Positions 25,872 to 38,149 of a DNA stretch of 64,000 nucleotides are shown here, piece by piece (the first letter of the stretch is position 1; the number at the start of each line of letters is the position of its first letter). Under the pieces are notes generated by a model. That model did not search any database. It was not told where the DNA came from and saw nothing but the letters and a program-made list of their open reading frames with translations. The stretch spans positions 3,488,501 to 3,552,500 of the forward strand of contig NZ_LT607733.1 in assembly GCF_900091445.1 (NCBI RefSeq), read 5' to 3'. This stretch comes from Micromonospora echinofusca (GTDB taxonomy: Bacteria; Actinomycetota; Actinomycetes; Mycobacteriales; Micromonosporaceae). Position numbers and translations under genes: made by a program.

Positions 25872-28192
25872 GACGAAGCCTCCACGGACTCGGCGGTGGG
25901 AGCCAGCAGCGCGACGGGGTAGGTGGCCAGCAGGTCGGCCAGCAGGGTCTGCCCGCCACTGTAGGACCGACCCGTGAACAGGTCGGTCACCTCGTGAACG
26001 GGAAGTGACAGGGTGGTGTCGCCCCAGCCGCCGGCGCGGGCCAGCCCGAGCGGCAGCCGGGTGGCGACCGCGACCGCGCCGCCCCGGTCGAAGGCCAGCG
26101 CGTGCCGCCCGGCGCGCCCGTGCGCGGGCACCGGCCGGTAGCCGGTGAACAGCTCCGGGCGGTCGCGACGCAGCCGCAGGGTCCGCGACACCACGAGCAG
26201 CTTCGCCGCGCCGTCCGCGTCCACCGGCGGGGGCGGTCCGGCGTCGAGGCGGGCCAGCAGCTCCCGGCGTACGGCGAAGTCGACCGGGCGACGGTTGTCG
26301 GGGTCGACCAGCGAGTTGTCCCACAGCTCGGTGCCCTGGTAGGTGTCGGGCACGCCGGGCATGGCGAGCTGCACGAGCTTCTGCCCGAGCGAGTTCGACC
26401 AGCCGGCGGGGGCGATCTCGGCGGCGAAGGCGGTCAGCTCGGCGTGCAGCTTCCGGTCGTCGTACATCGCGTCGACCACGTCGTGCATGGCCCGCTCGAA
26501 GACCGGGTCGGGGTCGGCCCAGCTCGTGGCGGCCGACGCCTCGCGGGCGGCCTTCTCGACGTACGCGTGCAGGCGCTCCCGCTCGATCGGCCAGGCGCCC
26601 ACGGCGGTCTGCCAGAGCAGGTGCGCGAAGGCGGGGTCGGGCAGCGGCGCGCGGACCGTCCACCGGCCGATGAGGTCGGCCCAGCGCCCCGGCAGCTCGC
26701 TGAGTACGGCGAGGCGGGCCCGGACGTCCTCGGAGCGCTTGGTGTCGTGGGTGGAGAGCGTGGTCATGCTCGCCGGCCAGCGCACCTGCCGGGCGGCGGC
26801 GAAGCGGTGGAACTCGGCCGGCGGCACACCGAAGTGCGCGGGGCTGCCGCCGACCTCGTTGAGCGCGACGAAGCGGCTCCACCGGTAGAAGGCGGTGTCC
26901 TCCACCCCCTTGGCCATGACCGCGCCGGTGAACTGCGGGAAGCGCTTCGCCAGCTCGTCGTCGGGGTCGCGCAGCCGGCCGGTGAGCGCGTCCAGCGCGG
27001 CGGTCAGGTCGGGGCGGCGGCGACCCGCCTCGGCGCGGGCGGCAGCCAGGTGGCGCGCACCGTGCGGCGGGTAGCCCCGGTAGACCGGGAACGCGGCGGC
27101 CAGCTCGGCCAGCCCCGCCCGGGCCGCGTCGCGCTCGACGTCACCGGCGAGCGCGGCGAGGCGGTTCAGTTCGGTCGCCAGCAGCCGGGTGGCCGCGGCG
27201 AGCTTGGTGTCGTGGGTGAGGTCCTGCCAGGAGGTGTGCCGCCCGACGAGGTGGGTGTCGAGGGCGGTGAAGTCGCCCTGGGCGTCGGGGTCTACGAAGA
27301 GCCCGCAGACGGCGGCGAGGGCGTCGTAGCCGGTGGTGCCGTCGACCGGCCAGTCCGGCAGTTCCTCGCCGTACTCCAGGATCTTCTCCACCACCAGCCA
27401 CGCGTCCGGCGCGGCGGCGCGCAGCCGGGCCAGGTAGGCCGAGGGGTCGCGCAGCCCGTCCGGGTGGTCGACGCGGATGCCGTCGACCTCGCCGGCCGCC
27501 GCCCAGCGCAGGACCAGCTCGTGGGTGGCGGCGAAGACCTCCGGGTCCTCCACCCGCAGGCCGGCCAGGTCCGAGACGGCGAAGAACCGGCGGTACGTCA
27601 GCTCGGCGTCGCCGCGCCGCCAGGAGACCAGCTCGTAGTGCTGCCGGTCGTGCACCTGCCGGGGGTCGCCGTCGCCGGTGCCGTCGGCGATCGGGAAGCG
27701 GTGCTCGTGGTAGCGCAGTTCCCCGTCGGCGAGCTTGAGGTCGTCGAGGGCGTCCGGGGAGTCGGCGAGCACCGGCAGCAGCAGCCGGCCCCGGTCCCAG
27801 TCGACGTCGAACCAGGCCGCGTACGCCGAGTCGCGGCCCCGGCGCAGCACGTCCCACCAGGCGGGGTTGGCGGCGGGCACGGCCACCCCGGCGTGGTTGG
27901 GCACGATGTCGACGACCAGGCCGAGACCGGCGGCGCGCAGCGCGCGCAGCAGCCGCTGCCGGGCCGCCTCGCCGCCCAGCTCCGGGTTGACGGCGCGGTG
28001 GTCGACCACGTCGTAGCCGTGCGCGGAGCCGGGGGTGGCGGTGAGCAGGGGCGCGCCGTAGAGGTGGGTGACGCCGAGGTCGGCCAGGTAGTCGGCCAGC
28101 TCGGCGGTGGTGTCCAGGTCGAAGCCGGGGCGCACCTGCACCCGGTAGGTGGCGCCCACGCGGGGCGCGTCGGGTCGAGGGGTGCTCGACAT
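25868..28192 (-). CDS. treY: malto-oligosyltrehalose synthase
   Basis: TreY rearranges the reducing-end alpha-1,4 bond of a maltodextrin into the alpha,alpha-1,1 bond of trehalose. 774 aa, GH13. Signature segments are ATYRVQVRPGFDLDTTAELADYLADLGVTHLY, VVDIVPNHAGV, EVDGIRVDHPDGLRDP (nucleophile Asp), LVVEKILEYGEELP (Glu) and LSTHDTKRSEDVRARL (Asp). AMPGVPDTYQGTELWDNSLVDPDNRRPVDF near the C-terminus is characteristic. The treX stop lies 1 nt upstream, so the three genes form one unit. Trehalose here would come from glycogen and not only from UDP-glucose. Confidence 0.96.
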
Positions 28193-28193
28193 G

Positions 28194-30311
<2,118 letters not shown>

Positions 30312-30643
30312 GTCGCTCCTTCGCGAGATCATGAGCGCGCACCGCACCATGAGCGCACCACACGACGGGGGCCGGCGGCGCGTGTGCGCGGGTATTGCCC
30401 CGCGCGTTCCGCCGCCAATCCAACCGATCGGTCGATGACCGGAATCCACCCGACTGACACGACCCGGGACTTTCAGGTGTCCTCCGTCACCTTGGCCCCT
30501 TTCGAGATGCGGGATCGGCCCGGATGCCTTTTGCTTGTCGCGGGGCGCGCCCGCGCGTCTCCAGTCGGCCCTTCGGCCACCCCCACCACTGTTTCGCCGC
30601 CACCGCCGTCGGCGCGTTCCACCATGCATGGACGGAGATTGAT
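30312..30643. other. 332-bp divergent promoter region between treX and the glucan synthase gene
   Basis: No gene is seen. A perfect 10-bp palindrome ACCGATCGGT at 30423-30432 near the centre could be an operator shared by the divergent glycogen/trehalose genes. No clear -35/-10 pair is found on either strand. Confidence 0.4.
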
Positions 30644-32032
30644 GTGACGACCCTGCGGGTCGAGCAGTCCACCACCACCCCGGGTCGGGTCCACCGGCCC
30701 ACCCTCACCTCCCGGCCCCAACTCCCGACGGCGGCCGGACCGGGCACTCCCCCGCAGACGCGCCGCATCCTCATGCTCTCCTGGGAGTACCCGCCGGTGC
30801 TGGTCGGCGGGCTCGGCCGGCACGTGCACGCCCTGTCGGTCGCCCTGGCCGCCGCCGGGCACGAGGTCACCGTCGTCACCCGCCACAGCGAGGGCGCACC
30901 CCTGGAGGAGTACGCCGACGGCGTACGCATCGTCCGTGCCGCCGAGGACCCGGTCACCTTCCCGCTGGCCACCAGCTCCCTGCTGGCCTGGACCATGGCG
31001 TTCAACCACACCCTCACCCGCGCCGCGCTGCGCGCCACCGAAGCCGGCTCCTACGACGTCGTCCACGCCCACGACTGGCTCGTCGCGCACACCGCGATGA
31101 CCCTGCGCGAGCACCTGGACATCCCGCTGGTCAGCACGATCCACGCCACCGAGGCCGGCCGGCACCAGGGCTGGCTGCCGGAGGAGATGAACCGCACCAT
31201 CCACGGCGTCGAGCACTGGCTGGCCGGCGAGTCGGGCCGGGTCATCGTCTGCTCCGGCTACATGCGCGACGAGGTCACCGGGCTGTTCGGCGTACCGGCC
31301 GGCCGGGTCGACGTGGTGCCCAACGGCGTCGAGCCGCACCGCTGGCGCGTCCCCGCCGCCGCCGTGGCGAGCGCCCGCGCCCGCTTCGCCGGGGACGGGC
31401 CGCTGGTCACCTTCGCCGGCCGGCTGGTCTACGAGAAGGGCGTGCAGCACCTGATCGCCGGGCTGCCCCGGCTGCGCGAGCGGCACCCCGGGCTGCGCGC
31501 GGTCATCGTCGGCGACGGGCCGTACCGTAGGGAACTGGAGGCTGAGGTGCACCGCCTGGGCCTCGGTGACACGGTCAGCCTCCCGGGCTTCCTCGGGGGC
31601 ACCGACCTGCCCGCCGTGATGGCCGCCTCGGACTGCTTCGCCGTGCCGAGCATCTACGAGCCGTTCGGCATGGTGGCCCTCGAGGGCGCCGCCGCCGGCG
31701 CGCCCCTGGCCGTCGCCGCGACCGGTGGGCTCGCCGAGATCGTCGAGCCCGGGGTGACCGGGATGACCTTCAAGCCGCACGACCCGGACGGGCTGACCGA
31801 CGCCGTCGACGCGCTGCTGTCGGACCGGGACCGGGCCCGCCAGCTCGCCCGCCGGGCCCGCGTCATGGTGCACGAGCGCTACGGCTGGTCGGCCATCGCG
31901 CAGCGCACGGCCGCGGCCTACGCGGCGGCGATCGCCACCTCCGGATCGTTCGCCGCCGAGCGGGTCACCCGGGGCCGCGCCGTGCCGTCGGTCGCCGAGG
32001 GCAACCTACTGGCCGCCGCCGGCCTGCGCTGA
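30644..32032 (+). CDS. GT4 glycosyltransferase, alpha-1,4-glucan (glycogen) synthase type, Rv3032-like
   Basis: 462 aa. The N-terminal GT4 domain opens with ILMLSWEYPPVLVGGLGRHVHALSVALAAAGH, almost the same as mycobacterial Rv3032, an alpha-glucan synthase. VVHAHDWLVAHTAM and STIHATEAGRHQGWL follow. The C-terminal half has VTFAGRLVYEKGVQHLI and the sugar-nucleotide EPFGMVALEGAAAGAPLA (E-x7-E). Expected reaction: transfer of glucose from a nucleotide sugar to alpha-1,4-glucan. The GTG at 30644 is chosen for GGAG 6 nt upstream; a Pro/Thr-rich arm of about 40 residues precedes the fold. It lies back-to-back with treXYZ, so glucan synthesis and its conversion to trehalose are neighbours. Confidence 0.85.
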   Translation: MTTLRVEQSTTTPGRVHRPTLTSRPQLPTAAGPGTPPQTRRILMLSWEYPPVLVGGLGRHVHALSVALAAAGHEVTVVTRHSEGAPLEEYADGVRIVRAAEDPVTFPLATSSLLAWTMAFNHTLTRAALRATEAGSYDVVHAHDWLVAHTAMTLREHLDIPLVSTIHATEAGRHQGWLPEEMNRTIHGVEHWLAGESGRVIVCSGYMRDEVTGLFGVPAGRVDVVPNGVEPHRWRVPAAAVASARARFAGDGPLVTFAGRLVYEKGVQHLIAGLPRLRERHPGLRAVIVGDGPYRRELEAEVHRLGLGDTVSLPGFLGGTDLPAVMAASDCFAVPSIYEPFGMVALEGAAAGAPLAVAATGGLAEIVEPGVTGMTFKPHDPDGLTDAVDALLSDRDRARQLARRARVMVHERYGWSAIAQRTAAAYAAAIATSGSFAAERVTRGRAVPSVAEGNLLAAAGLR

Positions 32033-32040
32033 CTGCCGAC

Positions 32041-32067
32041 GCGGACCCCTGTCGATCCGGGGTCCGC
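32041..32067 (+). terminator. first of two tandem hairpins after the glucan synthase gene
   Basis: A 9-bp perfect stem (GCGGACCCC with its complement) and 9-nt loop, 8 bp after the stop codon. Confidence 0.65.
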
Positions 32068-32085
32068 GCCGCCGGGCCCGACAAC

Positions 32086-32129
32086 ACGACGAAGGCCGCC
32101 GACCCGTACGGGTCGGCGGCCTTCGTCGT
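32086..32129. terminator. 44-bp perfect palindrome, bidirectional terminator between glucan synthase and gltA
   Basis: A 20-bp perfect stem with GTAC at its centre, the strongest hairpin in the window. It ends 15 bp before the gltA stop and lies 53 bp after the other stop. Confidence 0.9.
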
Positions 32130-32144
32130 CGGTACGGCCGGGGC

Positions 32145-33428
<1,284 letters not shown>

Positions 33429-33613
33429 GTTTCCCTCGCTTCGCCGGCAGATCTGCGTTGAATTGCCTTCGCTTTTACCGTAATCACGGTCGAGGTGACA
33501 CCGCCCGTCGTGGTTCGACGGTGAGGCATGCGTCACGCGTTTCCCGACCAGCGAGCCGAGAAACCCGCTCATTCCGGACGCACAACCGTCAACCAACCCC
33601 ACCCCACCGCCCC

Positions 33614-33654
33614 GCGCCACGCAGCGCCACGCAGCGCCACGCAGCGCCACGCAC
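33614..33654. repeat. tandem repeat, 10-bp unit GCAGCGCCAC, about four copies
   Basis: Three perfect units at 33621-33650 with partial units on both sides, about 190 bp upstream of gltA. Confidence 0.85.
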
Positions 33655-33657
33655 ATT

Positions 33658-33712
33658 GATCATGAGGTTAGCGCCTACGGAAAGCGCGTTCCAGGGCAAC
33701 AACCTCATGATC
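33658..33712. repeat. palindromic intergenic element with GATCATGAGGTT arms
   Basis: GATCATGAGGTT (33658-33669) and its exact complement AACCTCATGATC (33701-33712) flank a 31-nt centre. The AT-rich arms are unlike their surroundings. The form suggests a dispersed REP-like element of this genus rather than a terminator, since no gene ends here. Confidence 0.5.
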
Positions 33713-33804
33713 GACCCTGGGGAGGTGCGGGAGGACGGCGCGGGCGAGCCGGAGCGCGGCAGCGCGGCAGCGCCGGGACGCCGGGACGCGGGGCGCCGGA
33801 GCGC

Positions 33805-33849
33805 GGGCTGGGTGGGGCAGGTGGGGCTGGGGTGGGTGGGTGGGTGGGG
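33805..33849 (+). other. G-run tract with strong G-quadruplex potential
   Basis: Eight runs of three or four G separated mostly by one to three bases, directly beside the stop codon of the membrane sulfatase-superfamily gene. The G-rich strand is the template strand of that gene. Confidence 0.6.
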
Positions 33850-35952
33850 TCAGGTGAGGGTCAGGCGGAGGAGGGTGTCGTCGCCGGTGACGCGGTAGAC
33901 GGCGAGGCGGTTGGCGCCCGCGCGGAAGAGACGGTCGTCGGCGAGCAGGGCGGCGAACCGGCGTCCGCCGGCGTCGCGGGGGACCACGGGGACGACCGCG
34001 CCGATCCGGCCGTTGACGGCGATCGCCAGGGGCGTGCCGTCGGGTACCTCGTCCGGCACGTCGCCCCAGACGGCGGCCGGCAGCCGCCCGGTGTCCGGGT
34101 CCACCGCGTCGTACGCGGCCAGGTCGGCGACCTCAGCGGTGCCGCCCGCCGGGCGGTCGCCGACGGCGGTGCCCACCAGCGGGTGGGGCGCGGGTGGCGG
34201 GAGTGGGGCCGGTACGCCGCCGGCCACGGGGGTCGGCTGGCCGGGACGGTCGTAGAAGACCTTGCCCGCCTCCGTACGCGGGGCCTGCCGGGCGGAGCGG
34301 CCGTCGACCGGCCACGGGAGCCGGATGGCCGCCTCGTCGGCGATGGTGGGCAGCAGGTCCACGTGCTGCCAGTTCCGGTCGTCGACGCGCCCGGCGCGCT
34401 GGCCGGGGGTCTTGACGAAGGTCGGCACCCAGGCGACCTCGGCGGGGGCGGTCCGGATGGCGTCCATGCCCCGGCCCTGGGCGCCCGGCGTGAAGCTGAC
34501 GCCGTGATCCGCGGTCACCACCAGCAGGGCCTGGTCGTAGAGGCCGGTGGAGCGCAGGGTACGCAGGGTCTGGCCGATCAGCCGGTCGGTGTAGCCGAGC
34601 TGCGCCAGGTGCCGCCCGCGGGCCAGTTCCACCCAGCCGGCGCCGTCGTTCGGCAGGTCCTCCGGGGCGTCGTAGCGCGCCCCCGACGGCAGGTACACCC
34701 ACGGCGAGTGCGGCATCAGCAGGTGCAGGAAGTGCAGGGTGGGCCGGGCCGCCGGCCGCAGCCCGGCGAGGAAGCTGGCGAAGCGGGCCGGCTGGTTGTC
34801 GTCCAGGCTGTCCCAGCGGAACTTCGGGTCCGCCGGCACCGGCTCGGCGGCGTCGATGCCCGCCTCCGCGGCGGTAGGTTCGCGGTACGAGTCCTCCGGG
34901 TCCACCCGACTGTCGACCGGCGCGGTGATCTGGCGCAGCAACCCGCCGGCCTGCCGGACGAGCACGCCCAGCCCCTGTTCCGGGTCGACCGGCTGCTCGC
35001 AGCGGCTGGGCGGGCAGAGCCGGGTGATGCTCTCCTCGGCGCGCACGTCGTACAGGCCGCCGAAGGCGGTGAAGAGGTTGTCCGGGTGCTGCGAGTAGTG
35101 CGGTGCCACCGCGCGCTGCGGGTAGCGGCCGGTGAGCATCGCCGGCAACGCGTAGGGCGTCCAGCCGCTGACGCCCGTGGCGTTGCGGTACCAGGTGGAG
35201 CCGCCGGCCAGCTCCGCGAAGTGCGGGAACCGGGCGGCGTCGATCCGCCCGTCGGGGCCGAGCAGGGACACCAGGGGCAGCTCGTCGAGGACCAGCACGA
35301 CCACCGGCGGGTGGTGGCCGGGCCCGGCCACCCCGGCGGCGCCGCCCTCGCCCCGGGGCAGCACCACCGTGGAGGTGGGCGAGGCGAACACGAACAGCCC
35401 CACGAACAGCAGCGGCCCGGCCGCGGCCAGCCGCAGTGCCCGGCCGGGCGCGCGCCACCGCCGGTGCGCGGCGGCCCCGGCGGCCCCGGCCACCGCGGCG
35501 AGCAGCAGCAGCGGTACGCCCCGCAGCGGCGTGCCGTGCCGGCCGACCTGCACGGTCAGCGCGGCGAGCAGCAGGCCGACCAGCAGGGTGTGGCTCGCCG
35601 AGCGGGCGGCGCGCCCGGCCAGCCGGGACAGTGCGCCGAGCAGCGCCAAAGCGGCGGTGGGCACCAGCGCGACCAGTGCCACCAGCAGCAGGATCTCCCG
35701 GCGCTCGGCGCGGTGGAACAGGAAGAAGTCGGGGCTGCGCCCGAGGACGTCCAGCAGCGGCTGGGTGACCACGAGCCCGACCAGCCCCGCCACCTCGGCC
35801 AGCCGGCCCAGCTCCGTACGCCAGCCGCCCGGCAGGGACGGCTCGGACAGCGACGACTCACCTACCTGGTCGGGCCGGACGGTGGGGGCGGCTCGGCCGG
35901 CGGGGTCGGGTGCCGGGGACGCGGCGGACGTGGCGGGGGTCGGCTCAGCCAC
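33850..35952 (-). CDS. membrane-anchored alkaline phosphatase/sulfatase-superfamily enzyme
   Basis: 700 aa. About 45 disordered N-terminal residues precede four or five membrane helices (about 52-70, 88-108, 120-140, 147-160, 178-195). A large extracytoplasmic domain begins at HPPVVVLVLDELP (metal-binding Asp) and continues through NATGVSGWTPYALPAMLTGRYP to LLVVTADHGVSF (metal-binding Asp-His). Sulfatases have C/S-x-P-x-R before the LTG; here the aligned position is Thr in GWTPYALPAMLTG, as in phosphoglycerol or phosphoethanolamine transferases. Transfer or hydrolysis of a phosphate ester on an envelope polymer is therefore more likely than sulfate release (inference). The GTG start overlaps the methyltransferase stop by 8 bp. 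Confidence 0.8.
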   Translation of the reverse strand: MAEPTPATSAASPAPDPAGRAAPTVRPDQVGESSLSEPSLPGGWRTELGRLAEVAGLVGLVVTQPLLDVLGRSPDFFLFHRAERREILLLVALVALVPTAALALLGALSRLAGRAARSASHTLLVGLLLAALTVQVGRHGTPLRGVPLLLLAAVAGAAGAAAHRRWRAPGRALRLAAAGPLLFVGLFVFASPTSTVVLPRGEGGAAGVAGPGHHPPVVVLVLDELPLVSLLGPDGRIDAARFPHFAELAGGSTWYRNATGVSGWTPYALPAMLTGRYPQRAVAPHYSQHPDNLFTAFGGLYDVRAEESITRLCPPSRCEQPVDPEQGLGVLVRQAGGLLRQITAPVDSRVDPEDSYREPTAAEAGIDAAEPVPADPKFRWDSLDDNQPARFASFLAGLRPAARPTLHFLHLLMPHSPWVYLPSGARYDAPEDLPNDGAGWVELARGRHLAQLGYTDRLIGQTLRTLRSTGLYDQALLVVTADHGVSFTPGAQGRGMDAIRTAPAEVAWVPTFVKTPGQRAGRVDDRNWQHVDLLPTIADEAAIRLPWPVDGRSARQAPRTEAGKVFYDRPGQPTPVAGGVPAPLPPPAPHPLVGTAVGDRPAGGTAEVADLAAYDAVDPDTGRLPAAVWGDVPDEVPDGTPLAIAVNGRIGAVVPVVPRDAGGRRFAALLADDRLFRAGANRLAVYRVTGDDTLLRLTLT

Positions 35953-37369
35953 CCACGACCGCCGCGTAGAGCGTCCGGGTGCCCGAGGGCAGGTCGAGTC
36001 GTCGCGTGATCCGGCAGCGCGCGGCGAGCAACCGCTCGAACTCGGCCGGCCGGTAGTCGGGGAAGAGCCCCTCGGGCTTGTTGGCCAGCAGCCGCCGGGC
36101 CATCGGGTCCCCGGGGTGGACGAACTCCACCACCAGGCGGGCGCCGGGGGCGGCGAGCCCGACCAGCCAGTCCAGCACCTCGGGCAGCGGTACGTTGCGC
36201 CCGATCGCCAGGTGGTGCACGACGGCCAGGGCGAGGATCGCGTCGGCGTCGGCCCGGTCGGCGAACGAGGCCCGCTCGACGCCGCGCCAGCCGCCGCCGG
36301 GCGACGGGTCGGCGAGGTCCATCACCAGGGGCAGGATCCGCCGCTCCCCCGCCGCGCGCAGGTCCCGGTAGAGCCCGTCCACCACGCCTGGGTCCTGCTC
36401 GACGGCGACGACGTAGTCGGCGTGCCGGGCGGCGAGGCGGGCGTACCGGCCGTCGTTGGCGCCCAGGTCCAGCGCCAGTCGGGGCCGTGGCCCGGCGGCC
36501 AGCGCATCGGTGACGAAGCGTTCCTTCGCCGCCCGGTCGTCGGCCGTGTACGCGCAGGTGCGCTGGTAGTCCACCCAGTGGCTGGCCGCCGGGCGGGGCT
36601 CCAGCCGCCGGACGAGCTTCTCGATCCCCCGTACGGTGGCCAGCGCCAGCTCACGGGAGTAGCCGGCCGCCCGCAGCTGGGAGCGGACGTCGGTGGTGCT
36701 GGCCCGGGCGTTGTGCCGCTGCATCGCGTCGTGCAGGTGCACGTGGGTGGGCACGCCGGGCAGCAGCCGCCGGGCGCCGCCGAACAGCCGGCGCATCTGG
36801 TCGGGCTCGATGCCGTCGACCCGGGCGCGCAGCCACGGCTGGAAGTCCAGCCCGAGGTGGGCGCCGAGCAGCAGCGGGTAGAGCAGCGTCTGGCAGAACT
36901 GCCGGTACCCGGCCCAGGGCTCACCCTCGCGCGCCGGGGTGAACGAGCCGACGTCGATGAACACCGGTTCCACGCCGCGCCACTGGAGGTTGTATGCCGA
37001 GCCGTCCTTCGTGGTGAACCCGGCCGGCAGGGCGGCGCGCAGGATCTCCAGGTGCAGCAGCGCGGCGTCGCGCAGCATGGCGAAGGACCACTCGTACGGG
37101 TGGGAGACGAACGGGATGCGCTCGTGGCGCAGGACGGCGGCCCACCGGTCGACCGACGGCACGGCCGGCGACTCGACCGCCTCGGTGCCGCACACCTTGC
37201 CGGCGGCGATCAGCGGCGGGAAGAACGCGCTGGCGCTCAACGCGCGCCACTCGCCGGCGGCCTGCTCGTCGAGCCCACGCAGCACGTCGCCGTCGAGGTG
37301 GAAGACCCGGTTGGCGGGGTCGCGGAAGGAACCTGGCTCGGCGTGCAGGCCGGTGCGGGAGTTCGCCAT
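35945..37369 (-). CDS. class I SAM-dependent methyltransferase with long N-terminal region
   Basis: 474 aa. Residues about 290-470 form a Rossmann methyltransferase: LALDLGANDGRYARLAARH (motif I), DYVVAVEQDPGVVDGLY, ILALAVVHHLAIGRNVPLPEVLDWL and PGARLVVEFVHPGDPMARRLL. The first 280 residues (HLDGDVLRGLDEQAAGEWRAL; WSFAMLRDAALLHLEILRAALP; FIDVGSFTPAREGEPWAGYRQFCQTLLYPLLL) form a family-specific domain with kinase-like features. The substrate is unknown; envelope glycan modification fits the company of a 49-aa membrane peptide and a membrane phosphotransferase-like enzyme in the same operon. The ATG at 37369 lies 9 bp after the upstream stop. Confidence 0.82.
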   Translation of the reverse strand: MANSRTGLHAEPGSFRDPANRVFHLDGDVLRGLDEQAAGEWRALSASAFFPPLIAAGKVCGTEAVESPAVPSVDRWAAVLRHERIPFVSHPYEWSFAMLRDAALLHLEILRAALPAGFTTKDGSAYNLQWRGVEPVFIDVGSFTPAREGEPWAGYRQFCQTLLYPLLLGAHLGLDFQPWLRARVDGIEPDQMRRLFGGARRLLPGVPTHVHLHDAMQRHNARASTTDVRSQLRAAGYSRELALATVRGIEKLVRRLEPRPAASHWVDYQRTCAYTADDRAAKERFVTDALAAGPRPRLALDLGANDGRYARLAARHADYVVAVEQDPGVVDGLYRDLRAAGERRILPLVMDLADPSPGGGWRGVERASFADRADADAILALAVVHHLAIGRNVPLPEVLDWLVGLAAPGARLVVEFVHPGDPMARRLLANKPEGLFPDYRPAEFERLLAARCRITRRLDLPSGTRTLYAAVVGG

Positions 37370-37378
37370 GGGCCGGGG

Positions 37379-37528
37379 TCAGCGCTGGTCGGTGGGCTGA
37401 CGGCGGAACCGGTCGACCAGTCGCCGCCAGTAGAGCTTGGCCGCCACCGCGGCGCCGGCCACCCCGCCGACCACCGCCTGCACGATCAGGCTGCCGGACC
37501 CCGCGTCCAGGTAGGCCAGGTGTTCCAC
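37379..37528 (-). CDS. 49-aa membrane protein heading the methyltransferase/sulfatase-superfamily operon
   Basis: A small protein with one hydrophobic helix and a basic tail. It begins (M/V)EHLAYLDAGSGSLIVQA, continues with a Gly/Ala-rich membrane stretch VVGGVAGAAVAAKLYW, and ends with RRLVDRFRRQPTDQR. The GTG start at 37528 has AAGGAG 6-7 nt upstream, and the stop is 9 bp before the methyltransferase ATG, so it is clearly part of that operon. Very similar short proteins (YLD-x-G-x-GS start, KLYWRR end) occur next to such genes elsewhere in actinobacteria, from memory. It may anchor or assist the membrane enzyme (inference). Confidence 0.75.
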   Translation of the reverse strand: MEHLAYLDAGSGSLIVQAVVGGVAGAAVAAKLYWRRLVDRFRRQPTDQR

Positions 37529-37703
37529 CGACCGCTCCTTCCCTCGCGTCTCGAGATCGGCGTACGCGGACAGCCCCCCTTGGGGGATTTGCCCGGAAAG
37601 CCGGAGTTGTCTGACACGCTACGCCGATCGTCCGGCTCGTGCGGCCACACCCGGCACTCCGCCCGGCGTCCGTTTCGTTCAAGACCACCGCCGCCGGCGG
37701 CCC

Positions 37704-37709
37704 TACCGT
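37704..37709 (+). promoter_or_regulatory. TACCGT -10 box of a probably leaderless VOC gene
   Basis: TACCGT ends exactly 6 nt before the ATG at 37716; no Shine-Dalgarno is present, so transcription probably starts at or beside the start codon. Confidence 0.5.
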
Positions 37710-37715
37710 GGGGCC

Positions 37716-38111
37716 ATGACACCGCCGCTCGACCTCATCGGCCTGGTCAGCACCGACCTGCCCCGCTCCCTCGCCTTCTACCGGCGGCTGGGCCTCGACA
37801 TCCCGGCCGACGCCGAGGCCGACCCGCACGTGGAGATCACCCTGCCCGGCGGCCTGCGGCTGGCCTGGGACACCGCCGAGACCGTCCGCTCCTTCGACCC
37901 CGGCTGGCGGCCGGGCGGTGGTGGCGGGGCCAGCCCCGCCTTCCGGTGCGCCGATCCGGCCGAGGTCGACCGGCTCTACGCGGACCTGGTCGCCGAGGGG
38001 CACGAGGGCCACCTGCCCCCGTGGGACGCCTACTGGGGCCAGCGGTACGCGGTGGTGCTCGACCCCGACGGCAACGGCGTGGACCTGTTCGCCCCGCTCC
38101 CTGAGGCCTGA
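37716..38111 (+). CDS. VOC family (glyoxalase/dioxygenase-fold) protein
   Basis: A 131-aa single VOC protein: DLIGLVSTDLPRSLAFYRRLGLDI, HVEITLPGGLRLAWDT and YAVVLDPDGNGVDLFAPL outline the two beta-alpha-beta-beta-beta modules. Possible metal ligands are the His/Glu in HVEITL and the Asp near the C-terminus, but not all positions of a glyoxalase I are evident. The substrate is unknown. It is convergent with an AraC-type regulator 38 bp away. Confidence 0.85.
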   Translation: MTPPLDLIGLVSTDLPRSLAFYRRLGLDIPADAEADPHVEITLPGGLRLAWDTAETVRSFDPGWRPGGGGGASPAFRCADPAEVDRLYADLVAEGHEGHLPPWDAYWGQRYAVVLDPDGNGVDLFAPLPEA

Positions 38112-38149
38112 GCCGGGATCCCGCCCCGCGCGGCCGGCTCACGCCCTGC

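Larger units (their letters stand above)
33429..33849. other. 421-bp intergenic region with repeats
   Basis: It holds the gltA leader, a 10-bp tandem repeat (33614-33654), a 12-bp inverted repeat (33658-33712) and a G-run tract (33805-33849), each listed separately. No gene is supported. Confidence 0.6.

Noticed and set aside
30524..30643. Upstream extension of the glucan synthase frame
   Set aside because: Cys/His/Phe-rich without coding character, while GGAG 6 nt before GTG 30644 gives a good start.
33429..33656. N-terminal extension of citrate synthase
   Set aside because: It would add 76 residues from an AT-richer leader and tandem repeat; the family starts at MTEVKLDHPGG with a ribosome site.
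33832..36009. 725-aa open frame on the plus strand
   Set aside because: Antisense shadow of the sulfatase-superfamily gene, whose domains and motifs are clear; no ribosome site or family motif.
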